DNA of 55,106 bases from Secundilactobacillus malefermentans DSM 5705 = KCTC 3548 (GTDB lineage Bacteria > Bacillota > Bacilli > Lactobacillales > Lactobacillaceae). The position numbers and the translations under genes are program-made. Where the stretch lies: positions 1-55,106 of the forward strand of contig NZ_AZGJ01000009.1 of NCBI RefSeq assembly GCF_001436395.1. The letters are read 5' to 3'. Positions 7,792 to 16,648 of this stretch are shown here, one piece after another; the first letter of the stretch is position 1, and each line of letters opens with the position of its first letter. The notes beneath the pieces were generated by a model, which ran no database searches, had not been told where the DNA came from, and saw only the letters and a list, made by a program, of their open reading frames with translations.

Positions 7792-10149
7792 TTAGAATTT
7801 AACGATGGTAGAACCGTCGCCACCAGCATTGGCTGGTGAAAAGCCAAACTCTTTGACCCGCTTATTTTTTTCCAAGTATTTGGTAACACCCTTTCGCAGA
7901 GCTCCAGTCCCTTTACCATGAATAATGGTCACTGAAGGATACCCAGCAAGCAAGGCTGAATCGATATATCGATCAACCTCCGCAATTGCTTCATCATACC
8001 GATGACCACGAAGATCCAAGGTAGGACTCATGCCACTTGATGAGGAACGTTTAATAGTTGCTCGTGCAGGCTTGGTATTTGAGGAAGGCTGTTTTGTCTT
8101 ATCAAGATTTGCCTCATCAATTTTCATCTTTAATATTCCTAGCTGGACTTCCCATTCATGGTCACTCAGTTTGTCCATAAGGGTTCCCATCTGACCATAT
8201 GACTTAACGAAAACCTCGTCACCCTTCTTGAAGTCGTGTCGTTTCTTCTCACGCCGTAAAATTCGATTCTGTTTTAACTGGGGGTTCTGTTGAAGCGCAT
8301 TAATAGCACCTTTTGCACTTATTAATTCATTTTCTTTGACCGCTTGATTGGATAATTGTTGCTTTTGGTGAAGATCCTTAATAATCTCGTTTGCCTGATT
8401 TCGTGTATCACGGACAATTTGATTAGCAGAATCCTTTGCATCCTCAATCAATCGATCCTTTTGCTTCTCGTATTTGTCATACTTTACTTTTAATTCATCA
8501 TGTAATTGACTTGCTTCGGCTAACTCAACTTTTAATTGTGCTGCAGCATCATCCGCTGCTTTCTTTTGCGCTGTCAAATCAGCAATCATATTATTAATAT
8601 CTTGGTTGTCTTGGTCAGTTAATTCCCTAGCTTCCGCAATAATCGATTCCTTGATTCCCAATCTTGCTGCAATTTCGAAGGCGTTACTTCGACCTGGAAT
8701 TCCAATTAACAAATGATAGGTCGGTTTAAGCGTTTTGGTATCAAATTCCATGCTGGCGTTTATTGTGTCTGAGCGATTATAACCAAAGGCCTTTAGTTCT
8801 GGATAATGAGTAGTCGCAACAACGGCACTGCCAATCGATCCAATATCATCTAAAATTGCCATCGCGAGAGAAGCCCCTTCTTGAGGGTCAGTTCCTGCAC
8901 CAACTTCATCCAATAAAATCAAACTCTTTTCATCAGCATCAGCCAAAATGGACACAATGTTATCCATGTGAGATGAAAAAGTACTTAAGTTTTGTTCAAT
9001 TGATTGTTCATCACCTATATCCGCAAAAATGTCATCAAAAATGGCAATTTCACTATTTTCATTTGCGGGAATAAAAAGACCAGATTGTCCCATTAACTGG
9101 ACCAGTCCAAGTGTTTTCAAAGTAATCGTTTTACCACCTGTATTAGGCCCAGTCACAATAATTGCTTTATAAGTGTCACCTAGTTCTAAATCATTCGCAA
9201 CCACTTTTTTTGGATCAATTAGCGGATGCCGTGCAGCACGAAGCTTGACCACATTTTGACTAGAAATAATAGGCTCCGTGGCCTTCTGCTGTTTCGCATA
9301 CCGTGCCTTTGCGTTTATAAAATCGAGATGTCCTAAAATATGGGCATTATTCTCAATTTCAGTTTGGTATGGTTTTAATAATTCAGATAATTCAGCCAAA
9401 ATCAATTGCTGTTCTTGCTTTTCAGCTAATTGGTGTTGCCTAAGCTGGTTATTATATTCAACGACAGCACCAGGTTCAATGAACAAGGTTTGGCCAGTTG
9501 AACTTTGATCGTGGACAATTCCGCCAAAATGTTGCTTGTACTCAGCCTTCACAGGTATAACAAAGCGATCATCCCTAATTGTCACAATTCCTTCGCTGAG
9601 ATACTTTGATTCATTTCCTTTTGTATAGTTTTCCATTCGACTTCTGATTGTCGATTCTGTTCTAGCGATTTGATGCCGAATTTGTGCAAGTTTAGGTGAC
9701 GCAGTATCCAATATTCGACCATCTTCCTCAATGGAACGGGTCAGCCGCTGACTAATTTCAGGAAGAGAACTAATATTTGTAATAAATTTATATAAAAGCC
9801 GAAGCTCTATTTGTTTTTCATTTAATTTGTCGAAAAATTCTGTGACTGATTCGGTTGTCTTTAAAACTCGCCCAACTTGGGCCAACTCCGTCCCGCTTAG
9901 TACGCCATCAATTGCCAAACGTTTCATTTGTGACGTAATGTCCGATAGTTTGGGCAATGGAATTCCACCCTCTAAGCGAAGAATATCAGCACCATCTTTT
10001 GTTTCATCAAGCCAACGCTGAATCTTCTCTGAATCCGTAATGGGAACTAATTCATTTAGTTCTTTAATTCCAGCATCAGATACAAGATACTGGTGAATTG
10101 CTTGTTTGATTTCGTTATAGGCTAATGTTGATAATATTTTGTCGTTCAT
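7792..10149 (-). CDS. mutS2: MutS2 endonuclease / ribosome-rescue factor
   Basis: A 785-aa MutS paralogue lacking mismatch domain I. The Walker A motif GPNTGGKT is at 334-341, with LLDEVGAGTDP as Walker B. A long Lys/Gln/Ala-rich coiled coil (about 520-640) follows, then a C-terminal Smr domain with LDLR (711-714) and HGKGTG (744-749). Known roles are suppression of homologous recombination in some species and splitting of collided ribosomes in Bacillus (also called RqcU). The AAGGAG lies 14 bases before the ATG, farther than usual. The intervening bases form a palindrome. It is separated from zapA-cvpA by a terminator. Confidence 0.94.
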   Translation of the reverse strand: MNDKILSTLAYNEIKQAIHQYLVSDAGIKELNELVPITDSEKIQRWLDETKDGADILRLEGGIPLPKLSDITSQMKRLAIDGVLSGTELAQVGRVLKTTESVTEFFDKLNEKQIELRLLYKFITNISSLPEISQRLTRSIEEDGRILDTASPKLAQIRHQIARTESTIRSRMENYTKGNESKYLSEGIVTIRDDRFVIPVKAEYKQHFGGIVHDQSSTGQTLFIEPGAVVEYNNQLRQHQLAEKQEQQLILAELSELLKPYQTEIENNAHILGHLDFINAKARYAKQQKATEPIISSQNVVKLRAARHPLIDPKKVVANDLELGDTYKAIIVTGPNTGGKTITLKTLGLVQLMGQSGLFIPANENSEIAIFDDIFADIGDEQSIEQNLSTFSSHMDNIVSILADADEKSLILLDEVGAGTDPQEGASLAMAILDDIGSIGSAVVATTHYPELKAFGYNRSDTINASMEFDTKTLKPTYHLLIGIPGRSNAFEIAARLGIKESIIAEARELTDQDNQDINNMIADLTAQKKAADDAAAQLKVELAEASQLHDELKVKYDKYEKQKDRLIEDAKDSANQIVRDTRNQANEIIKDLHQKQQLSNQAVKENELISAKGAINALQQNPQLKQNRILRREKKRHDFKKGDEVFVKSYGQMGTLMDKLSDHEWEVQLGILKMKIDEANLDKTKQPSSNTKPARATIKRSSSSGMSPTLDLRGHRYDEAIAEVDRYIDSALLAGYPSVTIIHGKGTGALRKGVTKYLEKNKRVKEFGFSPANAGGDGSTIVKF

Positions 10150-10163
10150 TAGTTGCCAACTAA
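10149..10163. repeat. Palindrome between mutS2 Shine-Dalgarno and start
   Basis: A 15-base inverted repeat (7-base arms around one central base) fills the gap between AAGGAG and the ATG of mutS2. As RNA it can form a 5-bp hairpin with a 5-base loop that takes up the excess spacing. Confidence 0.5.
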
Positions 10164-10272
10164 CTCCTTTATTTTTTGACAGTAGTTACTAAAACACATT
10201 CAATAGTATTTTAACGCAATCGTAATTGAACCAAAAGAATCACGACTATTATTTCAGTTATAAAGCAAAATA

Positions 10273-10297
10273 GCATTTACTTATACAAAGTAAATGC
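10273..10297 (-). terminator. Terminator after zapA-cvpA
   Basis: A perfect 10-bp stem (10273-10282 with 10288-10297) lies 11 bases after the cvpA stop, followed on minus by TATTTT. The rest of the gap, 10150-10272, shows no clear promoter for mutS2. Confidence 0.7.
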
Positions 10298-10307
10298 CAT
10301 CATTTCC

Positions 10308-10832
10308 CTAATTGATGACCCACCATCCATAAATTGATTTGGCCAAAACGGGAGACTGCTTCACAATCCATTGAGCAATTTGTGAAGTTTGATATTGGTT
10401 CTGAAGCCAATCGTTTGATAGCAAAATTATTAAGTGAAGCACTAAAAAAATAAGAAAATAAGAAATTATAAGACCGATGAGGCTCCCTAAAATTGCATTA
10501 ATAAAGTGTATAACGGGAAGCTTTGTAAATATTCGACTAGTTTTTCGAAGTGCTCTGACAATAATCCAAAAAACAATCATGACTAAAAAGAACGCCAAAC
10601 CATTAAAAAATATCGTAGAGACAGCCGCATTTCCAGTTTCACTTTTTTCCATTAGACCGGGGCTGGGGATAACGCTTTTTAACAACTCTCCGACCGGCTT
10701 TGATGCAAGGTTTGCCATAATTGTCACAATAGATACGGAAACTAAATCGATCAAAGTCAGTAAAAGGCCTCGTCTGTACCCTCTACTAAAAGACCAAACC
10801 AGCGTCATTATAATAATTATCGATAAAATCAT
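10308..10832 (-). CDS. cvpA: CvpA family membrane protein
   Basis: A 174-aa integral membrane protein with four hydrophobic segments (about 1-14, 24-46, 70-95, 107-140) and a hydrophilic end. The N-terminal WSFSRGYRRGLLLTLIDL is the CvpA family signature. E. coli CvpA is linked to colicin V export and envelope integrity; in Firmicutes the zapA-cvpA-mutS2 order is conserved and the role is undefined. The Shine-Dalgarno is weak (AGG eight bases away), and the gene begins nine bases after the zapA stop, so translation probably depends on zapA. Confidence 0.85.
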   Translation of the reverse strand: MILSIIIIMTLVWSFSRGYRRGLLLTLIDLVSVSIVTIMANLASKPVGELLKSVIPSPGLMEKSETGNAAVSTIFFNGLAFFLVMIVFWIIVRALRKTSRIFTKLPVIHFINAILGSLIGLIISYFLIFLVLHLIILLSNDWLQNQYQTSQIAQWIVKQSPVLAKSIYGWWVIN

Positions 10833-10841
10833 TTTCAGTAC

Positions 10842-11102
10842 CTAATTTTTCTGCTCGTCTTCAGTATTTGAATTAAGCTCATTAAGTTTATTAGTTGCAA
10901 TTAGTTGATCTGATATTGCATTGAATGCTAAAAGTGTCGTCGCATCCACCTGATTTATTCCGGGTACCAATTCCTTTAGCTGTGATAGTTCCTGATTCAT
11001 TTTCTCAGTAACCGCCTGCATATGTTCAACGGAACTTGTCCCAACGATGGTGTAGGTTTTACCCCCAATAACTGCCTTAAAGCGCCGTTTTTGTACTGCC
11101 AT
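10842..11102 (-). CDS. zapA: Cell division protein ZapA
   Basis: An 86-aa protein that cross-links FtsZ protofilaments at the division ring. The N-terminal globular part RRFKAVIGGKTYTIVG is followed by a helix (residues about 24-70) that forms the dimeric coiled coil, and a Glu/Asp-rich tail. This is the standard ZapA size and layout. AGGAGG is 11 bases before the ATG. It is first of zapA-cvpA. Confidence 0.9.
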   Translation of the reverse strand: MAVQKRRFKAVIGGKTYTIVGTSSVEHMQAVTEKMNQELSQLKELVPGINQVDATTLLAFNAISDQLIATNKLNELNSNTEDEQKN

Positions 11103-11136
11103 AATTCACCCATCCTCCTAGAAATTAACACATTCC

Positions 11137-11145
11137 ATTCTATCA
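11137..11145 (-). promoter_or_regulatory. Extended -10 upstream of zapA
   Basis: On minus, TGATAGAAT (TAGAAT at 11137-11142) lies about 35 bases before zapA. No good -35 is visible. Confidence 0.35.
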
Positions 11146-11203
11146 TGAATGCCCACTACTAGGTAGTTTCTTTAGAAATATCTTTAAAAAGGATACAAAA
11201 AAA

Positions 11204-11225
11204 GGATTACGCAAAAACGTAATCC
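11204..11225 (-). terminator. Terminator after ireB-ruvX-yrzB
   Basis: A perfect 8-bp stem (11204-11211 with 11218-11225) lies seven bases after the DUF1292 stop, followed on minus by seven T residues. Confidence 0.88.
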
Positions 11226-11232
11226 AATTCTG

Positions 11233-11562
11233 CTACTTAGCGTCTGGATCTCCCCAGTCTTGATCGGAAGCATCCGTGCCACCACCATTTAAGAAGGTGT
11301 TTAGCATTGACTCAACCATATTCCATTCATCATCTGATTCAATTGGAATAAGATCGCCACCAGATGGATTTGCAGGATCATCGTTATCAGGTAATTGGTA
11401 TGCCTGTACGTCAACCTCTTCATCATCTGATTTGCCTGATGGATACATTAAAATATATGATTTGCCATAGTCTGGTGATTTGAACGTAAACAAGACTTCG
11501 TAAAGTTCCTCATTTCCATCTTCATCAACCAGGGTAATTTGTTGGTTCTCACTTTCACTCAT
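11233..11562 (-). CDS. yrzB: DUF1292 protein (YrzB family)
   Basis: A 109-aa acidic cytoplasmic protein. Residues 8-75 match the DUF1292 pattern: ITLVDEDGNEELYEVLFTF, then YILMYP, and ESDDEWNMVESMLNTF. The tail is Gly/Asp rich. The function is unknown, but the ireB-ruvX-yrzB order is conserved in Firmicutes. GAGG lies seven bases before the ATG, and the gene begins nine bases after the ruvX stop. Confidence 0.88.
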   Translation of the reverse strand: MSESENQQITLVDEDGNEELYEVLFTFKSPDYGKSYILMYPSGKSDDEEVDVQAYQLPDNDDPANPSGGDLIPIESDDEWNMVESMLNTFLNGGGTDASDQDWGDPDAK

Positions 11563-11571
11563 GTGTGTCCC

Positions 11572-12012
11572 TCACTTTGCCTTTAATAGTTTTCCATTGC
11601 GATCGAGATAATTCTGAAGAATTAGCCCCGCTGCAAGTTTATCAATTACTTTCTTACGCTTGCGTCTGGATGTGTCGGCTTGTTCCACTAACATACGCTC
11701 TGCCTCAACTGTTGTCAATCGCTCATCCTCAAAATCAATTGGAAGCTGAAATTTTTGGGTGAGCATTTCACCATATTTTTTCGATGCTTCAGCGCGTGGT
11801 CCAAGCGAATTATTCATATTTTTCGGTAATCCTAACACGAAGCCAGAAACATCATATTGCTCTGCTAATTCGCCTACTCTGTCAAGACCAAACTGTTCCT
11901 CATCCTCGTTAATTCGAATGATTTCAATTCCCTGTGCCGTCCAACCAAGGGCATCACTTATCGCAACACCAACAGTCCTTGATCCAACGTCTAATCCCAT
12001 TAGTCTCTTCAT
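11572..12012 (-). CDS. ruvX: Pre-16S rRNA nuclease / Holliday-junction-resolvase-like protein YqgF
   Basis: A 146-aa RNase H-fold protein with the family blocks [12 protein letters not shown] (catalytic D8), VLGLPKNM, and the C-terminal [10 protein letters not shown] and [10 protein letters not shown]. YqgF homologues mature the 16S 5' end; resolvase activity was the older assignment. The start codon overlaps the ireB stop (ATGA), so translation is probably coupled. Confidence 0.92.
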   Translation of the reverse strand: MKRLMGLDVGSRTVGVAISDALGWTAQGIEIIRINEDEEQFGLDRVGELAEQYDVSGFVLGLPKNMNNSLGPRAEASKKYGEMLTQKFQLPIDFEDERLTTVEAERMLVEQADTSRRKRKKVIDKLAAGLILQNYLDRNGKLLKAK

Positions 12013-12278
12013 TTTTCTGGGTCCTTACTCTCATGTAGGTACACTCGAACTAGCTCTTCAATTATTTCATCACGTTCATGCTTACGAATCAGGTTTCTTG
12101 CATCGTTTAAACGTGGAATGTAGGCCGGGTCGCCCGAAATAAGATACCCCACAATTTGATTAATTGGGTTATAGCCCTTTTCTTCCAAAGCCTGATAGAC
12201 CGTTACTAACGTATCATGAACATCCTTTGGCTTTTTTTCATCAAAATTGAAATACATCGTTTTATCTAATGAACTCAA
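12009..12278 (-). CDS. ireB: IreB family regulatory phosphoprotein
   Basis: An 89-aa protein, highly conserved in Firmicutes (also UPF0297, YrzL). In Enterococcus, IreB is a substrate of the PASTA kinase IreK and lowers cephalosporin resistance. The segments [29 protein letters not shown] and [13 protein letters not shown] are diagnostic. The natural start is a TTG at 12278 (reading [10 protein letters not shown]), with AGGTGG six bases upstream; sequence farther upstream in frame is unlike the family. The Thr of SSLDKT is the expected phosphosite region. It has its own promoter and overlaps ruvX by four bases. Confidence 0.92.
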   Translation of the reverse strand: MSSLDKTMYFNFDEKKPKDVHDTLVTVYQALEEKGYNPINQIVGYLISGDPAYIPRLNDARNLIRKHERDEIIEELVRVYLHESKDPEK

Positions 12279-12310
12279 CCTTACCCACCTCCAAGCTCCT
12301 ATTTGTGATA

Positions 12311-12339
12311 ATTTTACAAGAAATTTATGGAAACTACAA
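12311..12339 (-). promoter_or_regulatory. ireB operon promoter
   Basis: On minus: TTGTAG (12334-12339), 17 bases, TAAAAT (12311-12316), about 30 bases before the TTG start. It lies between the alaS stop and ireB, so the operon can be made independently of alaS. Confidence 0.55.
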
Positions 12340-12381
12340 TGATAGCCTCCCAATGTAACTGATTCGTAATAAAAACCTCAT

Positions 12382-15027
12382 TTATGCTAACGCTTTAACC
12401 CATTCTGAGGCAGCCACCATTGCATCATTTAGTCCACTTGGTTTCTTACCACCTGCTTGGGCCAAATTAGGACGACCACCGCCGCCACCATTAATATTAG
12501 GTGAAATAGCCTTAATTAGGTCTCCAGCTTTGATGCCTAATTTTACCTTTTCATCTGCGACAGCCACAATCAAGTTAGCTTTATCTTCTACTTGGGCGCC
12601 TAAGACCAGAATATCAGAATATCCCTTTTGACGCCAAGTATCTGCAAGTTGTCTTAATTGATCCATTCCAGAAACTTGAACCGTTCCTGCAATCAAAGTA
12701 GTCCCATTAATTTCTTGAATCTTTTCAAATACTTTATCCGCTTGCTGGCCTGCAAGTTTAGCATGCAACGACTTATTTTCATTTTCTAGTCGTTTAACTT
12801 GATCATTCAACTGGTCAATTTTATGAGGAACATCTTGAAGTTGAGGTGCCTTCAAGCCACTCGCAATATTTTCCAACATCGTGTTGTGCTCATTCAAGAA
12901 CTCAAAAGCTTCTTTTGAAGTAACCGCCTCGATTCGACGAGTACCGGCCCCAATCCCAGATTCACTCTTAATTTTAAAGAGTCCCAACTCGTTGGTATTG
13001 GAAACGTGGTCACCCCCACAAAATTCAATTGAAAAGTCCCCAACAGAAACAACTCTAACGGTCTTGCCATATTTCTCACTGAACAGGGCAATGGCACCCA
13101 TTTTCTTACCAGTTTCTGGATCAGTTTCAATCGTTGTAACTGGCAATTCAGCAAAGATTTGATCATTAACAATTTGCTCGACTTTTTGCAAATCTTCAGC
13201 CGTTACTTGACCAAAATGGGTAAAGTCAAACCGTAGATAGTCTGGCTCCACAAGTGAACCTGCCTGTTGTGTATGTTCGCCAAATACATTACGGAGTGCT
13301 TGATCCAGTAAATGAGTGGCCGTATGATTCTTCTCAACCTTGCTATGGAAATGACGATCAACCGTTAACTTGTAATGCCCATCAACTTCCATTGGTCGCT
13401 TAACTTCAATGGTATGCAAGTTTTGGCCATTTGGCGCGTGTTGAACATCTATCACGACAGCGACTAAATTGCCCTTTTCATCTAAAATGTCGCCTTTATC
13501 AGCAACTTGACCGCCCATTTCAGCATAAAACGGTGTCTTATCAAAAATTACTTGAGCTTGTCCTGTCGCAGTCTTTTTAACCAAACGTTGGTCAACGATA
13601 ACTGTTTCAAGAGTCGCATCATTAACGGATAAGTCTTCATAACCAACATACTGGCTAGGAACTTTAACATCTACTAAAAGGTCATTCTGAAGTCCCATCG
13701 CTTTTTTAGAACCACGAGCTTTACGCGCACGATTTCGCTGCTTTTCCATTTCAACTTTGAAGCCATCTTCATCAACCTTGATGCCTTCATCTTCAGTATA
13801 TTCACGCGTCAATTCCACAGGAAACCCATAAGTATCATAGAGTTTAAAAGCATCGGCCCCATTAATAATATACGTTTTATCCTTCTTAGTTTCACTAATT
13901 AAGTCATTTAATAAGTGTAATCCGTCTGCTAATGTTTCGTTAAACCGATCTTCTTCTGATTTTACGATTTTGGCGATGTAGTCACTTTGTTGCAACACTT
14001 CTGGGTAGTAGGATTCCATCACTTTACCCACAACAGGGACTAGCTTATATAAGAATGGACCCTTGATACCAAGCTTTTGACCATTAACAACGGCACGACG
14101 AATGAGTCGACGAATAATGTATCCTCGTCCCTCATTTGAAGGTAAGGCACCGTCACCAATCGCAAATGTAATTGCTCGCGAGTGGTCCGCAATGACTTTA
14201 TAAGACACGTCAATCTTGCTGTCTTTGCCATATTCCGTTGTTGAGCTTAAGCCTTGAGTCTCCTCAATCATCGGCATAAATAAATCCGTTTCAAAATTGG
14301 TCTTTGCATTTTGAAATACTGAAACGACTCGTTCAAGACCCATTCCAGTATCAATATTCTTTCGAGGTAAGGGTTTATACGTTCCATCTGGCTCATGGTT
14401 AAACTGTGAGAAAACAATGTTCCAAACTTCCAAATAACGTTGATTCTCGCCACCTGGGTAATTTTCAGGATCATCAGGCGCTAAATCATTAAAAGATTCA
14501 CCACGATCATAAAAAATTTCTGAATCTGGGCCTGAGGGGCCCTCACCAATGTCCCAAAAGTTGTCCTCAGCTTCAATGATGTGATCATCTGAAACGCCAA
14601 CTTGTTTCCAGAATTTTTTGGCGTCTGTATCATCTGGATAAACGGTCATATAGAGTTTTTCTGGATCCCAACCAAACCATTTGTCAGACGTTAATAGCTC
14701 CCAGCCCCATTCAATGGCCTGTTCCTTAAAGTAATCACCAACGGAAAAATTTCCAAGCATTTCAAATAACGTATGGTGACGTGCTGTCTTACCCACGTTT
14801 TCAATGTCGTTCGTCCGAATACTTTTTTGTGAACTTGTTAATCTTGGATTTTCAGGAACGACACTCCCATCAAAATATTTTTTCATCGTGGCAACCCCTG
14901 AGTTAATCCAAAGCAATGATGGATCATCAACTGGGATTAGTGACGCACTGGGTTCAATTGAATGACCCTTTGATTTAAAGAAATCCAAATACATTTGACG
15001 AATTTCACTACTATTTAATTTTTTCAT
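12382..15027 (-). CDS. alaS: Alanine--tRNA ligase
   Basis: Charges tRNA-Ala. From the ATG at 15027 the protein has 881 aa, normal for AlaRS. The class II core carries HHTLFEMLGNFSVGD and RLIRRAVVNG. The editing domain has HTATHLLDQALR and the zinc site CGGDH, and the C-terminal DHHA1-like domain has a five-glycine run (NINGGGGGRP). AAAGGA lies eight bases before the ATG; the frame extends upstream but into the leader. Expression is controlled by a T-box. Confidence 0.97.
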   Translation of the reverse strand: MKKLNSSEIRQMYLDFFKSKGHSIEPSASLIPVDDPSLLWINSGVATMKKYFDGSVVPENPRLTSSQKSIRTNDIENVGKTARHHTLFEMLGNFSVGDYFKEQAIEWGWELLTSDKWFGWDPEKLYMTVYPDDTDAKKFWKQVGVSDDHIIEAEDNFWDIGEGPSGPDSEIFYDRGESFNDLAPDDPENYPGGENQRYLEVWNIVFSQFNHEPDGTYKPLPRKNIDTGMGLERVVSVFQNAKTNFETDLFMPMIEETQGLSSTTEYGKDSKIDVSYKVIADHSRAITFAIGDGALPSNEGRGYIIRRLIRRAVVNGQKLGIKGPFLYKLVPVVGKVMESYYPEVLQQSDYIAKIVKSEEDRFNETLADGLHLLNDLISETKKDKTYIINGADAFKLYDTYGFPVELTREYTEDEGIKVDEDGFKVEMEKQRNRARKARGSKKAMGLQNDLLVDVKVPSQYVGYEDLSVNDATLETVIVDQRLVKKTATGQAQVIFDKTPFYAEMGGQVADKGDILDEKGNLVAVVIDVQHAPNGQNLHTIEVKRPMEVDGHYKLTVDRHFHSKVEKNHTATHLLDQALRNVFGEHTQQAGSLVEPDYLRFDFTHFGQVTAEDLQKVEQIVNDQIFAELPVTTIETDPETGKKMGAIALFSEKYGKTVRVVSVGDFSIEFCGGDHVSNTNELGLFKIKSESGIGAGTRRIEAVTSKEAFEFLNEHNTMLENIASGLKAPQLQDVPHKIDQLNDQVKRLENENKSLHAKLAGQQADKVFEKIQEINGTTLIAGTVQVSGMDQLRQLADTWRQKGYSDILVLGAQVEDKANLIVAVADEKVKLGIKAGDLIKAISPNINGGGGGRPNLAQAGGKKPSGLNDAMVAASEWVKALA

Positions 15028-15042
15028 AACGACATTCCTTTC

Positions 15043-15253
15043 AATAATAAAAGCACCGTTGCTAGTAAAGACGCCTAGGCGCGGTACCACTTTACTTGCA
15101 ACGATGCTAATCGTTAACCTCTTATTGCTCGTTTACGCCGAGCAGCGATTCAATTGTTCGTTGCGGGAGCTTGGCCTAATCAACAGTGCTTTTTTCACCA
15201 CCCAAAGCATCTCTTGTTCTGAACTAATTAGGTTAATTATCCGTAACTTATCC
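15043..15253 (-). promoter_or_regulatory. T-box riboswitch leader of alaS
   Basis: The minus strand carries the T-box core AAAGTGGTACCGCG (about 15080-15093), whose bases pair with the uncharged tRNA acceptor end. It is followed by a long terminator hairpin (arms about 15052-15070 and 15090-15108) and a T tract. The Stem I region (about 15130-15240) contains GCT in the likely specifier position, matching alanine, but it lacks the AGTA/GAA S-turn seen in the other two T-boxes here. Low charging of tRNA-Ala would allow read-through into alaS. Confidence 0.88.
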
Positions 15254-15259
15254 TATAAA

Positions 15260-15288
15260 ATAATAGTATTTTTTTATAAACTTGTCAA
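15260..15288 (-). promoter_or_regulatory. alaS leader promoter
   Basis: On minus: consensus TTGACA (15283-15288), 17 bases, TATTAT (15260-15265). It starts five bases beyond the cshB stop codon. Confidence 0.8.
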
Positions 15289-15292
15289 TTTA

Positions 15293-16648
15293 TTACTGAT
15301 AACGATTCGAATCCTGTTTTTTCCGCTTTCTTTCAGTCCGTCCTTTTTGACGTTGTTCAAGACGGCGTTTAAATAGAAGATCCTTATTAATCTCTTTTTT
15401 AATCTTCTTCTTATATCCTGGTTTAACTTTTTTCTTTGTCTTATTGATTTTAGCTTTTAATGCACCATCAAGTTCCTCATGGCCGTGGCTCCGCTGTTTA
15501 CGTCGGTTTCGATCATAAGAATCAACCACTTCACCATTTTGGATTGCCTTTGGCTGGAACTTAATTCCCATCGATTCAATCTCAGTGATTTTTGATTCTT
15601 CATCAGGCGTATAGAGTGTAATGGCAATTCCTGCCATCCCTTTTCGGCCCGTTCGTCCAACTCGATGAATGAAGAAGTCTAAATCCTCTGGAATTCCATC
15701 GTTAATAACGTGGGAAACACCATCGATATCAATTCCACGAGAAGCAAGATCGGTTGCCACTACAAATTGATAATCCAGGTTCTGAACTTCACGCATCACG
15801 CGCTTACGTTCTCTAGGCGGTAAATCGCCTTCAATCATGGCAACTTTGAGGCCATTTTGCTTTAGAAACTTAGTGATTTCCTTAACTCGACTCTTCGTAT
15901 TTGCGAAGATTAAGGCTAAGTATGGCTCACCCATTGTCAGCAAGTTGTAAATAATATCGTTCTTATTTTGTCCCTTTGTGGAAATCAACCAATTATCAAT
16001 TGTAGGACTGATAACAGAGGTAACCGGAATTTCCTCCATCACAGGATTAGACATATACTTTTTCAAAAAAGGTTGCAGCTTTTGCGGAATTGTCGCCGAA
16101 AAGACCATCATTTGTAGCTTGTTAGGTAACCGACTCGCAATCTGGTCTACAACGCTTAGGAATCCCATATCAAGCGTCATATCAGCCTCATCAACCACGA
16201 ATGACCGAGAAGTATGAATGTCTAAGTCTCCACCCTTAACTAAATCAAGCAGTCGTCCAGGTGTTCCGATAACGATTTGTGGTTGTTCATGATGGAGCTT
16301 CGATTGTTGGCGCGCCTTATCAGTACCACCAACGTAATTTACAACTCTAATGGGTTTCTCGCTGTGGCTTGCCAACTGTTTTGCTGCTTCATAAATTTGA
16401 TAGGCTAATTCTCGACTGGGCGTTGTAATCAGTGACTGAACCTCATCAAGCTCTGGATCTATCTTGTCAAAAATTGGTAACAAAAAGGTATGGGTTTTTC
16501 CGCTACCCGTCTGTGATTTACCAACAACACTTTTTCCAGATTTAATCACGGGAATAAGTCGTTTTTGAACCGCAGTTGGTTCCGTAAATCCTAATTCTTC
16601 AATTGCTTCCACTAAAAATGGTTGCAGGTTAAATTCGTTAAAACTCAT
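15293..16648 (-). CDS. cshB: DEAD-box RNA helicase, CshB-like
   Basis: ATP-dependent RNA helicase of 451 aa. Motifs in order: Q motif FTEPTAVQ, Walker A SQTGSGKT (45-52), TPSREL, TPGR, DEAD (153-156), SAT (184-186), and HRVGRTGRKG near residue 330. The C-terminal 80 residues are strongly basic and low in complexity (KINKTKKKVKPGYKKKIKK), an RNA-binding tail. This resembles Bacillus CshB/YqfR, a cold-shock helicase; CshA is usually longer. The start overlaps the nrnA stop by four bases (ATGA). The CshB assignment rests on length and tail. Confidence 0.88.
   Translation of the reverse strand: MSFNEFNLQPFLVEAIEELGFTEPTAVQKRLIPVIKSGKSVVGKSQTGSGKTHTFLLPIFDKIDPELDEVQSLITTPSRELAYQIYEAAKQLASHSEKPIRVVNYVGGTDKARQQSKLHHEQPQIVIGTPGRLLDLVKGGDLDIHTSRSFVVDEADMTLDMGFLSVVDQIASRLPNKLQMMVFSATIPQKLQPFLKKYMSNPVMEEIPVTSVISPTIDNWLISTKGQNKNDIIYNLLTMGEPYLALIFANTKSRVKEITKFLKQNGLKVAMIEGDLPPRERKRVMREVQNLDYQFVVATDLASRGIDIDGVSHVINDGIPEDLDFFIHRVGRTGRKGMAGIAITLYTPDEESKITEIESMGIKFQPKAIQNGEVVDSYDRNRRKQRSHGHEELDGALKAKINKTKKKVKPGYKKKIKKEINKDLLFKRRLEQRQKGRTERKRKKQDSNRYQ

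Noticed and set aside
11155-11167. A 5-bp inverted repeat (ACTAC/GTAGT) upstream of zapA as an operator
   Set aside because: It is too short to separate from chance and lies beyond the expected promoter.
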